A stretch of 64,000 bases of DNA. Source: Clostridia bacterium. GTDB lineage: Bacteria; Bacillota_A; Clostridia; Christensenellales; Aristaeellaceae. The stretch spans positions 1 to 64,000 of the forward strand of contig JAFWYA010000018.1 in assembly GCA_017517815.1 (NCBI GenBank). The letters run 5' to 3'. The translations under genes and the position numbers were made by a program. The notes beneath the pieces are model-generated. The model saw nothing but the letters and a program-made list of their open reading frames with translations. It was not told the DNA's origin and did no database searches. The stretch's first letter is position 1; every line of letters starts with the position of its first letter. Shown here piece after piece: positions 23,661 to 30,463 of this stretch.

Positions 23661-23710
23661 GACAAGGGTTGAGCGTCATATTATATTTCTTTCTCCGCTC
23701 AACCTGTGTC
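23661..23710. promoter_or_regulatory. 50-bp dyad, copy 2
   Basis: GGTTGAGCG (23667-23675) and CGCTCAACC (23696-23704), flanked by GACAA and TGTGTC, with a TATATTTCTTTCT-type centre. It closely resembles the dyad at 16352-16413 in arms, centre and outer GTCGTTTCG context. Confidence 0.6.
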
Positions 23711-23720
23711 GTTTCGTTCG

Positions 23721-24185
23721 TTAGGCAGGAATCTTCTCAGCAGCAGGAGCAGGAAGCGCGAGCTGTTCTTCTTCATCGATTTCTTCCTCTACTTCGACCT
23801 TGGCAATCTTCACACCGAACTTCTCAACTTCGGGGAACAGGTCAAGGAACCAGCTGCGGATGAAGGGGAAGGCGCGGGCTTTGCTGTGGCACATCGCGAT
23901 CATACGAAGTTCGTTGAAGTCCTTCAGATTCTTTACACGCTCTTCCATCGTGCCGTGAGCCATAATGTAGGTCTCCATATATTCGTAGGTCAGACCAGCG
24001 TAGTGTTCCTGGCTCTTCTTGTGCTTAACGGTGCGCTGAGTGACCTTGTAGCGAGGATAGTCGCGGCGAACTTGCTGAAGCAGAGCATATTCTTCACTGC
24101 GGGGATCAGTAGCAGCCTTGGCAAAAGCCTTCGTCATTTCAATAGTCTTCTTAGCAACCAGAACCTTCAGACCGTTGTTAGCCAT
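23721..24185 (-). CDS. element protein, paralogue family A, 154 aa
   Basis: AGGAGG before ATG 24185. It is related to the 168-aa neighbour at 24241-24747: both have EYxxLQ-VRRxYPxYKV, a YxxGLTYEYME/GLTFEFME segment and the motif (I/V)RSWFLDLFPEVE. The C-terminus is very acidic (EVEEEIDEEEQLALP). No family was recognised. Because the same C-terminal motif is fused to the truncated integrase at 25450, these proteins form a local gene family that has recombined. Probably cotranscribed with the upstream neighbour. Confidence 0.65.
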   Translation of the reverse strand: MANNGLKVLVAKKTIEMTKAFAKAATDPRSEEYALLQQVRRDYPRYKVTQRTVKHKKSQEHYAGLTYEYMETYIMAHGTMEERVKNLKDFNELRMIAMCHSKARAFPFIRSWFLDLFPEVEKFGVKIAKVEVEEEIDEEEQLALPAPAAEKIPA

Positions 24186-24240
24186 CTTTTTTTCCTCCTA
24201 AATATTTTGTCTTTTGAGTGAAGGGTGACGGGATGAGGGG

Positions 24241-24747
24241 TTAGGCCATCTTGCTGATCTTAGCCAGCAGGGCGGCGCGGCGAGCCATCGCTTCGGCCTC
24301 CTTCTTGGCCTTGGCAGCGGCTTCGCGCTTTTCGCGGATGTCCTTCAGAAGCTGTTCGCGCTTGGCGGCGGCGTTCTCAACTTCGGGGTAAGTCTCGAGG
24401 AACCAAGTGCGGATGGTCAGGTAAGATTCACCCTTCATTCCCAGAGCCTTGCTTTCTTCATCCGTTGCGCGAAGAGCCTTGAACTCAGCCATAATGTTCT
24501 GCTCTTCATCGTCGTGCTGTTCGATGTAGAGTTCCATAAACTCGAAGGTCAGGCCGGAAGTGCCGCTGGTCTTTTCCTTGCGGGCGACGGTGACAACCTT
24601 GTAGTTGGGGTAGGCGCGGCGCACTTCCTGGAGCTTTTCATATTCAGCAGAGAAAACATTGGCGGCGGCAGCGGCAAACTTCTTATCCATTTCGATAGCA
24701 AAGTTCTTTTCGTTCAGGGTCAGGGCACCAGCGTAAGTGTTCTTCAT
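24241..24747 (-). CDS. element protein, paralogue family A, 168 aa
   Basis: Same family as the 154-aa gene: EYEKLQEVRRAYPNYKVV, GLTFEFMELYIEQ and LTIRTWFLETYPEVE are shared. It ends in a long Lys/Glu/Ala helix (KREQLLKDIREKREAAAKAK), likely a coiled coil. It is soluble, with no catalytic motif visible. Its promoter is at 24852-24881 on the minus strand. Codon use is G/C-rich, closer to the host than the restriction-modification genes. Possible phage- or plasmid-derived structural or DNA-binding protein; function unknown. Confidence 0.65.
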   Translation of the reverse strand: MKNTYAGALTLNEKNFAIEMDKKFAAAAANVFSAEYEKLQEVRRAYPNYKVVTVARKEKTSGTSGLTFEFMELYIEQHDDEEQNIMAEFKALRATDEESKALGMKGESYLTIRTWFLETYPEVENAAAKREQLLKDIREKREAAAKAKKEAEAMARRAALLAKISKMA

Positions 24748-24851
24748 AGGTCGTTACCTCTTTCTTTCTGAGCTCTTGGCTCTTATGTTTCCGAGGGGCT
24801 TGCGTCCCTCGTTGTGTCTATATAGTAACATCCCGCTATCGATAACCTGTC

Positions 24852-24881
24852 GTTATACGCGCATCGGTTATCTTTTTTCAA
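24852..24881 (-). promoter_or_regulatory. promoter of paralogue-A genes with inverted repeat
   Basis: Minus strand TTGAAA (24881-24876), 18-bp spacer, TATAAC (24857-24852). An inverted repeat GATAACC (24841-24847) with GGTTATC (24866-24872) spans the -10 region and may be an operator; on the plus strand it is followed by TTTTTT. Confidence 0.55.
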
Positions 24882-24944
24882 CTCTTTTTGAAAAGAAAAT
24901 TAAAACGGCGAAAAGGCCAGTCGCCTCCGCCGCCGCAGGAAGTC

Positions 24945-25031
24945 GTTCAAAAGGGGTTCAAATACCGTTCACTCTTGGTTCAGGAGCAGTTCAGCGCGGT
25001 TCAAAAGTCGTTCAATACTCGTTAGCAAAAA
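24945..25031 (+). repeat. phased array C: eight units, core GTTCA, period 11 bp
   Basis: Units begin at 24945, 24956, 24967, 24978, 24989, 24999, 25010 and 25021: all steps are 11 bp except one of 10. The first seven begin with GTTCA and four with GTTCAA. It ends 17 bp before the right 40-bp direct repeat. Confidence 0.92.
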
Positions 25032-25047
25032 AGTTGCGCCGAAATCG

Positions 25048-25087
25048 CATTTTGTAAACCAAAACCCCTGTAAACGCATGTTATACT
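25048..25087 (+). repeat. right copy of 40-bp direct repeat
   Basis: 38 of 40 bases identical to 13609-13648; starts the second, damaged integrase module. Confidence 0.85.
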
Positions 25088-25208
25088 GTATCCGAACAGA
25101 ACAGCCTACCACGGATGTAGTAGGATACATGATGTAAGCAAAACTTGCGGCGCAGCCGCCCCGAAGCGCCCCAAAAGAGGCCCGAAGGGACTCTCAGGGC
25201 GGTTCGGT
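25088..25208. other. non-coding remnant, right module
   Basis: Occupies the position held by the front of the Spo0A-like frame in the left module, but shows only GC-rich short inverted sequences (GGCGCAGCCGCC, CGAAGCGCC, CCCGAAGGG) and no open frame. Confidence 0.4.
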
Positions 25209-25263
25209 ATGGGGAGTTTATCGCGATGCTGGCGGATAAGCTAAGCTTGGAGAGAAGCGCGTA
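25209..25263 (+). pseudogene. Spo0A-tail remnant, right module
   Basis: Encodes only the final residues [16 protein letters not shown]; 25209-25266 matches 13874-13931 with a few substitutions. Everything upstream of it in the domain is deleted. Confidence 0.75.
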
Positions 25264-25449
25264 AAACCCTTACAAATCAACAGTTTGAGCGATTTTTGCT
25301 TATAGCAAAATAGCAATCAATGTCCTCTTGGTAGGCAGGAGAGCGATAAAGGAAAAACACCAATAGCGACCAATGCCGAGCATTTATTGCGCTTTCACAC
25401 TGTCAAAAAACACGGGTGAAAATGTGTAAATGGAAAGGTGTTGGTCGTT

Positions 25450-26124
25450 TTGAATTTACAGAGGATGATTGCCATGTTTATGGACTACTGCCGCAGCAAG
25501 CAGTTACGACCGAAGACGATGGGTTCCTATGAACAGACGCTCAAATTGTTCTCGCGCTGGCTCAAGGAGAAGTACGATATTGAGAATGCAGAAGAGGTCA
25601 AAGAACCTCATATCAGAGCCTACATTGTGGATTTGCAACAGCGCGGAAAGTATACCTTCTGTGCTGACAGACGTTCGGAAGATTTGAACCACCCTACAAG
25701 TCGTAGGGACTACCGTCAGCAAATCAGCAACATTACCATCAACAATTACCTTCGGAATATCCGCGTGTTCTTTACTTGGTTGGAAGAGAGCGAGTGCATT
25801 CTGAAATCGCCCCTGCGTCGGGTGAAGGAACTACCAGAAGAGCGCCCTGCCAAAGAGTATTTGGAAGACGATGAGGTCATTCGCCTATTCAAAAATATGG
25901 ATACCTCTTATTACACGGAGTACTACCAAGACAAAGTCAAACGGGAGGATGCCCTCATTGAGTTTTACATCATCAAGAAGACCTCCAAAGCAATGCCTGC
26001 CGCATATGCCTATGTGAAGAGCTGGTTCTTGGATAAGTACAAGACCGAGTTTGATGCCTACGAAAAAGTATTGAAGACAAAAGAAGCTGAACGCAAAGCA
26101 AAAGAGGATGCCATGGCATGGTAA
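25450..26124 (+). pseudogene. chimera: integrase N-terminal half fused to paralogue-A C-terminus
   Basis: The first about 158 residues match the intact integrase at 14113 (CRSKQLRPKTMGSYEQTLKL, RGKYTFCA, NNYLRNIRVFFTWLEE) and stop just before the catalytic Arg. After YYTEYYQDK the reading changes to KAMPAAYAYVKSWFLDKYKTE and a Lys/Glu-rich tail, matching the C-terminus of the paralogue-A proteins at 23721 and 24241. No catalytic residue remains, so it cannot recombine DNA. It starts with TTG 25450 like its sister. The open frame may still produce a DNA-binding fusion, but decay by recombination is the simpler view. Confidence 0.8.
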
Positions 26125-26341
26125 GCTCCTTCAACCGTGCCAGACGATGCATGCCATTAGTCGTATCAATCAGATAAAGTGCTGTGCGCGGAGTGGATGC
26201 CAGTTTGGAAATCACATTAATTGCTGCTGTGGTTTTGCCGCTGCCGCATGGCGCGGTGATAAGGTTGAACATTCCATGGACAAAATTGGACGTACGTAAT
26301 ACGTCCTTGAGGGCTTTTTCAAGGTAAATACCGGGGTGCAT
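26108..26341 (-). pseudogene. truncated P-loop ATPase N-terminus
   Basis: From ATG 26341 the minus strand encodes about 76 residues containing a Walker A motif (APCGSGKTTAA, residues 29-39) and a following LYLIDTTNG strand, typical of a helicase or mobilisation-type ATPase start. At about 26108 it runs directly into the antisense of the integrase chimera and the ATPase sequence is lost. CAGGAG precedes the ATG. The original gene therefore extended leftwards and was cut by the rearrangement that made the chimera. Confidence 0.65.
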
Positions 26342-26535
26342 TATATTGTTTTCTCCTGTTTGCAATGTGATTTGAACAACGAGATGTTATGCTCTCTTAT
26401 TTGTTGCTTATATTATACCTCGAATTTTTGAGATGTGCAAACTTAAATAGTTCAAAACCTTTTGTGATATCCAAATTTTTATTTATCCGAAAATTTAGCG
26501 TAGAACATAGGTGGTAGTCTATAATTCAACATTAC

Positions 26536-26563
26536 AAAAAACGCCAGCGTAATGCTGGCGTTT
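26536..26563 (-). terminator. terminator of MerR gene
   Basis: AACGCCAGC (26540-26548) with GCTGGCGTT (26554-26562); on the minus strand it is followed by TTTTTG. Confidence 0.75.
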
Positions 26564-26603
26564 GTGTAACGCTGTTAAACGTTGGATTCATGAAAAATAG
26601 ATA

Positions 26604-26996
26604 TCACTTGTTAATGAGATTACTGTAATACTCGATTTTTCCAGACAGCACATCATCATAGAAGCCTTGTTTCCAGTCGATATAGTTAACGCTGGCCTGC
26701 AGCTCGGCCATTCGCTTCAGCAGTTCTTCCCGTTTCTGGGCCAGAATGACCTTTCTTTCAGGAATCGTTTCTTCTCCCCGCAGACACAGATCGATATACA
26801 CCTTCATCTCCTGAAGGCTCATTCCGCAGTTCTTCAGGCATGTCAGGCTCTTGATCCATGCAATGTCGCGATCATCGAACACACGGTGATTGTTGGCATC
26901 GCGCTTTACGTTAGGTACAAGACCTTCGTTGCAGTAAAACTTGAGTGCTTCATAGGTCATGCCGGTTTGGCAGCAGACTTCTTTCATGCTGTACAT
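26604..26996 (-). CDS. MerR-family transcriptional regulator, 130 aa
   Basis: N-terminal MerR winged helix: MYSMKEVCCQTGMTYEALKF then NEGLVPNVKRDANNHRVFDDRDIAWI, as in regulators that twist a long-spacer promoter. A coiled-coil dimer helix follows (about residues 75-105, ERKVILAQKREELLKRMAEL). There is no metal-binding Cys cluster at the C-terminus; Cys 8-9, 54 and 71 are scattered, so an organic or redox signal is as likely as a metal. The frame extends upstream, but GAGGTG lies just before ATG 26996. It is divergent from the redox operon, whose promoter has the expected MerR architecture. Confidence 0.88.
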   Translation of the reverse strand: MYSMKEVCCQTGMTYEALKFYCNEGLVPNVKRDANNHRVFDDRDIAWIKSLTCLKNCGMSLQEMKVYIDLCLRGEETIPERKVILAQKREELLKRMAELQASVNYIDWKQGFYDDVLSGKIEYYSNLINK

Positions 26997-27037
26997 CAAA
27001 AACACCTCATCATTTACAATGTGTTCATAGATTTCTC

Positions 27038-27068
27038 TTGACCGGTTGTAACAACCGGGTGATACACT
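27038..27068 (+). promoter_or_regulatory. MerR-type promoter with palindromic operator
   Basis: TTGACC (27038-27043), 19-bp spacer, TACACT (27063-27068). A 17-bp perfect palindrome CCGGTTGTaACAACCGG occupies 27042-27058, within the spacer. The 19-bp spacing and central dyad are the signature of MerR-activated promoters. Confidence 0.85.
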
Positions 27069-27126
27069 TGCATTGTAGCACGCAGAAATACTGTGTACAA
27101 GTACGATTTTTGTGGAAGGAATCATC

Positions 27127-27654
27127 ATGAAGATCAGCATCGACAATTTTTCAACTGTGAAATACGACGTGTTTTCCATGTTCAATAACCAGTGGGCTCT
27201 CTGTACTGCAGGAACCCCGGAAGAATACAATACCATGACCATTGGCTGGGGTACCATGGGTACAATCTGGGGACCGCCAAACAGAGGCAAGCAGATTATT
27301 ACTGTTTTCCTGCGCGAAAGCCGCCGCACCAGTGATATCCTGCTGGAAGGCGAACGCTTCACCGTGTGCTTCTTCCCAGAGAAAAATCGCAAGGATCTGG
27401 GCTATCTGGGCATGCATTCCGGTCATAACGAGCCTGACAAGATCAACCATACTACCCTCACTCCAAAGCGGTTGGACAATGCCGTGGGCTTTGAGGAGGC
27501 AACCCTGACCTTCGTATGCAAAAAGATCTATACCCATCTGATGGGCAAGGATGAACTGCCGGAGTTTGTGCGCGATACGCTCTATCGCGACGGCGATCTG
27601 CACTATATCTTCATGGGCGAGATTGAGGACGTTTTCGGAACGATTGACGAATGA
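27127..27654 (+). CDS. flavin reductase-like FMN-binding protein, 175 aa
   Basis: Flavin reductase-like split-barrel fold of the type common in anaerobes: NNQWALCTAGTPEEYNTMTIGWG and FTVCFFPEKNRKDLGYLG match conserved segments of that family. It binds FMN and probably uses NAD(P)H or a reduced partner to supply electrons. GGAAGGA precedes ATG 27127. It is first in the MerR-controlled operon: the next gene starts 12 bp after its stop. Likely role in reductive detoxification together with the reductases downstream; the substrate is unknown. Confidence 0.8.
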   Translation: MKISIDNFSTVKYDVFSMFNNQWALCTAGTPEEYNTMTIGWGTMGTIWGPPNRGKQIITVFLRESRRTSDILLEGERFTVCFFPEKNRKDLGYLGMHSGHNEPDKINHTTLTPKRLDNAVGFEEATLTFVCKKIYTHLMGKDELPEFVRDTLYRDGDLHYIFMGEIEDVFGTIDE

Positions 27655-27665
27655 GGAGGATGAAT

Positions 27666-28508
27666 ATGGAACTTGTAACCCTGAACAATGGTGTAAAGAT
27701 GCCCAAGCTGGGCTTTGGCGTATTCATGATTCCCAATGACGAGACTGAGCGTTGCGTGCTCGATGCCATCAATGCAGGATATCGCCTGATCGACACTGCG
27801 CAGGCCTACGGCAACGAGGAAGGCGTAGGCAATGCTATCGTGAATTGCGGTCTGCCCCGTGAAGAGCTGTTCATCACCACTAAGATCTGGATCAGCAACA
27901 ACGGCTATGAGAAGGCGAAGGCCTCCATCGAGGAATCCTTGCGCAAGCTGAAGACCGACTACATCGACCTGATGCTTATTCATCAGCCCTTCGGTGATTA
28001 CTACGGAACTTACCGTGCCATGGAAGAAGCTTACAAAGCCGGCAAGCTCTGCGCCATCGGCGTGAGCAATTTCTATCCCGACCGCTTTATCGATCTGACC
28101 AGCTTTGTGGAAGTGAAGCCCGCAGTCAATCAGATCGAAACCCATGTGTTCCATCAGCAGAAGACCGCGCACGAATACCTGCTCAAGTACGGTGCGCAGC
28201 ACATGGCATGGGCGCCCTTCGCCGAAGGCAAGAACGGCATGTTCTCCAATGAGACCTTGATCGCCATCGCTGAAAAGCATGGCAAGACCGCCGCGCAGAT
28301 TGCGCTGCGCTATCTGATGCAGTCCGACGTGGTGGTCATCCCGAAGTCCACGCACAAGGAGCGCATGGAAGAGAACTTCAATGTATTCGATTTCACGCTG
28401 GATGAGGCTGATATGCATGCCATCGCCGCGCTGGATACCGCCAATACACTGTTCTTTTCCCACTACGACCCGGCGCAGGTGGAACGCTTTATGTTCTTTG
28501 CCCGATAA
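27666..28508 (+). CDS. aldo/keto reductase, 280 aa
   Basis: NAD(P)H-dependent carbonyl reductase of the AKR superfamily, TIM barrel. The catalytic tetrad is visible: Asp43 and Tyr48 (LIDTAQAYGN), Lys73 (TKIW) and His106 (LIHQP). VVVIPKSTHKERMEEN near the C-terminus is the cofactor-phosphate binding signature. Length and motifs match 2,5-diketo-gluconate-reductase-like enzymes. GAGGAGG supports ATG 27666 (6 bp) rather than the earlier in-frame ATG at 27660. Second in the MerR operon. Confidence 0.92.
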   Translation: MELVTLNNGVKMPKLGFGVFMIPNDETERCVLDAINAGYRLIDTAQAYGNEEGVGNAIVNCGLPREELFITTKIWISNNGYEKAKASIEESLRKLKTDYIDLMLIHQPFGDYYGTYRAMEEAYKAGKLCAIGVSNFYPDRFIDLTSFVEVKPAVNQIETHVFHQQKTAHEYLLKYGAQHMAWAPFAEGKNGMFSNETLIAIAEKHGKTAAQIALRYLMQSDVVVIPKSTHKERMEENFNVFDFTLDEADMHAIAALDTANTLFFSHYDPAQVERFMFFAR

Positions 28509-28523
28509 TGGAGATATCTCATC

Positions 28524-29246
28524 ATGAACAGCAGACCTTTTGTCGTGTGCCATATGGTTAGCTCCGTGGATGGCAAGATCGACGGCGAGTGGTTCGCATC
28601 TCCCGAAGTGCGTGAGCCACTGGCTGAGTCCAATGTCATCCGCGCGGATTATGCCTGCAAGGCGACGCTTTACGGCGCCACGACCATGGCGCAGACATAT
28701 GCCGAAGGCTGGGTAAAGGAACTCCCGGTCACGGAGAGGCATTATTCACGTGAGGACTATATTGCACCGTCTGATGTGGACAGTTACTTTATAGCCATCG
28801 ATCCCAAAGGCGAAATCGCCTATGACGGAAAGTACATTGAGAAGCGCGGCAGGGCGAAAGTACACGTTATTGAAGTACTGCTGGAAAGCGTGTCGGATGA
28901 TTACATCGCTTATCTACGCAGCAAGGACATCTCCTATATCTTCGCAGGCAAAGATCAGCTTGATCCTATGATGGTCATGCACAAGCTGAACGAATTTCTT
29001 CATATCGATAGGCTGATGATCTGCGGCGGCGGTATTGTGGACTATACGTTCCTGCAGGCAGGACTGATCGATGAACTGAGCCTTGTAATCGTACCGCTGA
29101 CAGATGGCGGCATCAATGTGGCGACGGTATTTGACCGGTCTCCCTTTGTTGACCCATCTGAGCCTGTAGCATTCAGACTGCTGGAGGCCAAAGCCCTCTC
29201 GGGCAGCGGAGTATGGCTGCGCTATGAACCCGGAAACAGAAGCTGA
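28524..29246 (+). CDS. RibD C-terminal/dihydrofolate-reductase-like oxidoreductase, 240 aa
   Basis: The DHFR-like fold of the RibD C-terminal family: an N-terminal HMVSSVDGKIDGEW strand, YGATTMAQ, and IDRLMICGGGIVDYTFLQAGLIDEL, where the GGG loop binds NAD(P)H. These stand-alone proteins reduce pyrimidine or other small cyclic substrates; riboflavin synthesis genes are absent here, so a detoxification role in this operon is more likely than a biosynthetic one. It starts 15 bp after the previous stop. Third in the MerR operon. Confidence 0.82.
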   Translation: MNSRPFVVCHMVSSVDGKIDGEWFASPEVREPLAESNVIRADYACKATLYGATTMAQTYAEGWVKELPVTERHYSREDYIAPSDVDSYFIAIDPKGEIAYDGKYIEKRGRAKVHVIEVLLESVSDDYIAYLRSKDISYIFAGKDQLDPMMVMHKLNEFLHIDRLMICGGGIVDYTFLQAGLIDELSLVIVPLTDGGINVATVFDRSPFVDPSEPVAFRLLEAKALSGSGVWLRYEPGNRS

Positions 29247-29264
29247 ATCATGGAGGAAGGCAAT

Positions 29265-30443
29265 ATGATTTACACCGATTTTCACGATAAGAAGCTGTCC
29301 ATGTTGGGCTTTGGCACCATGCGCCTGCCCACGCTGGAAGGCGGCGCGATCGATGAAGCGCAGGTTGCAGAAATGGTGAAGTACGCGCTGGACAATGGCG
29401 TGAACTACTTTGACACTGCCTATCCCTATCACGGCGGCATGTCCGAGATCGTCATCGGCAAGGTGCTGAGCGCATATCCGAGAGATTCCTACTATCTCGC
29501 CACGAAGTATCCCGGGCATCAGATCAGCTCCAGCTACGATGCGGCGGCTGTGTTTGAGGAACAACTGAAGAAGTGCGGCGTCGAATACTTCGATTTCTAT
29601 CTGCTGCACAACGTCTATGAGAATTCCATCCAGACATATCTGGATCCCCGCTGGGATATTATCGGCTACTTCAGGGAGCAGAAGCGCCTCGGACGCATCA
29701 AACATCTGGGCTTTTCCTGCCATGGCCGCGTGGAGAATCTGCGCGAGTTTCTCGACGCTGCCGGTGATGATATGGAGTTCTGTCAGATTCAGCTGAACTG
29801 GCTGGACTGGACGTTGCAGGACGCCAAAGCGAAGGTTGAGCTGCTGAACGAGCGTAACATCCCCGTGTGGGTCATGGAGCCCGTGCGCGGCGGTCGCCTG
29901 TGCAAGCTGGACGAAAAAGACGAAGCTGTTCTCAAGGCGCTGCGCCCGAATGCAGGCATTCCCGAATGGGGATTCCGTTTTCTGCAGGGAATTCCCGGTG
30001 TGACGATGGTGCTCTCCGGCATGTCCAGCATGCAGCAGATGCAGGAAAATGTCCGGACTTTTGAGGAACGCAAGCCTTTGAACGATCAGGAGATCGGCGC
30101 GCTGATGACCATTGCCGACGGCATGAAGAATTCCGTTCCCTGTACGGCATGCCGCTATTGCACCGATCATTGCCCGATGGGACTTGATATCCCGCTGATG
30201 ATGGGCACCTGCAGTGAACTTCGCTTCTCTCCGGTCATCAATATCGCCATGCGTCTGGAAGGTCTGCCCGCCGACAAACAGCCCTCTGCCTGCATCGGCT
30301 GCGGAGCCTGCGCGCAGATGTGTCCGCAGAAGATCGATATCCCCGGCGTGATGGCAGAGCTCAATGAAACGCTGAGCAAGATCCCCAAGTGGGTCGACAT
30401 CTGCAAACAGCGCGAGGAAGCGGCGAAGAAGGCGGGAAAGTGA
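29265..30443 (+). CDS. aldo/keto reductase with C-terminal ferredoxin domain, 392 aa
   Basis: Residues 1-270 are an AKR barrel (GFGTMRLPTLEGG at the start, Asp50 and a Tyr at 53 or 55, Lys81 in ATKYPGH, a His in YLLHN). Residues 285-350 carry two cysteine clusters, CTACRYCTDHCP and CIGCGACAQMCP, binding two 4Fe-4S clusters as in the ferredoxin-linked AKR family of anaerobes. Electrons may therefore come from ferredoxin as well as nicotinamide. GGAGG precedes ATG 29265; ATG 29250 in frame is not supported. Fourth in the operon. Confidence 0.9.
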   Translation: MIYTDFHDKKLSMLGFGTMRLPTLEGGAIDEAQVAEMVKYALDNGVNYFDTAYPYHGGMSEIVIGKVLSAYPRDSYYLATKYPGHQISSSYDAAAVFEEQLKKCGVEYFDFYLLHNVYENSIQTYLDPRWDIIGYFREQKRLGRIKHLGFSCHGRVENLREFLDAAGDDMEFCQIQLNWLDWTLQDAKAKVELLNERNIPVWVMEPVRGGRLCKLDEKDEAVLKALRPNAGIPEWGFRFLQGIPGVTMVLSGMSSMQQMQENVRTFEERKPLNDQEIGALMTIADGMKNSVPCTACRYCTDHCPMGLDIPLMMGTCSELRFSPVINIAMRLEGLPADKQPSACIGCGACAQMCPQKIDIPGVMAELNETLSKIPKWVDICKQREEAAKKAGK

Positions 30444-30463
30444 TTCCTGCGAGAGGAAGTAGG

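Noticed and set aside
15095..25031. GTTCAAA arrays considered as a CRISPR
   Set aside because: Units are 11 bp with no unique spacers and no cas genes.
13548..26341. tRNA-gene attachment site for the element
   Set aside because: No tRNA-like 3' end or T-loop sequence was found at either edge.
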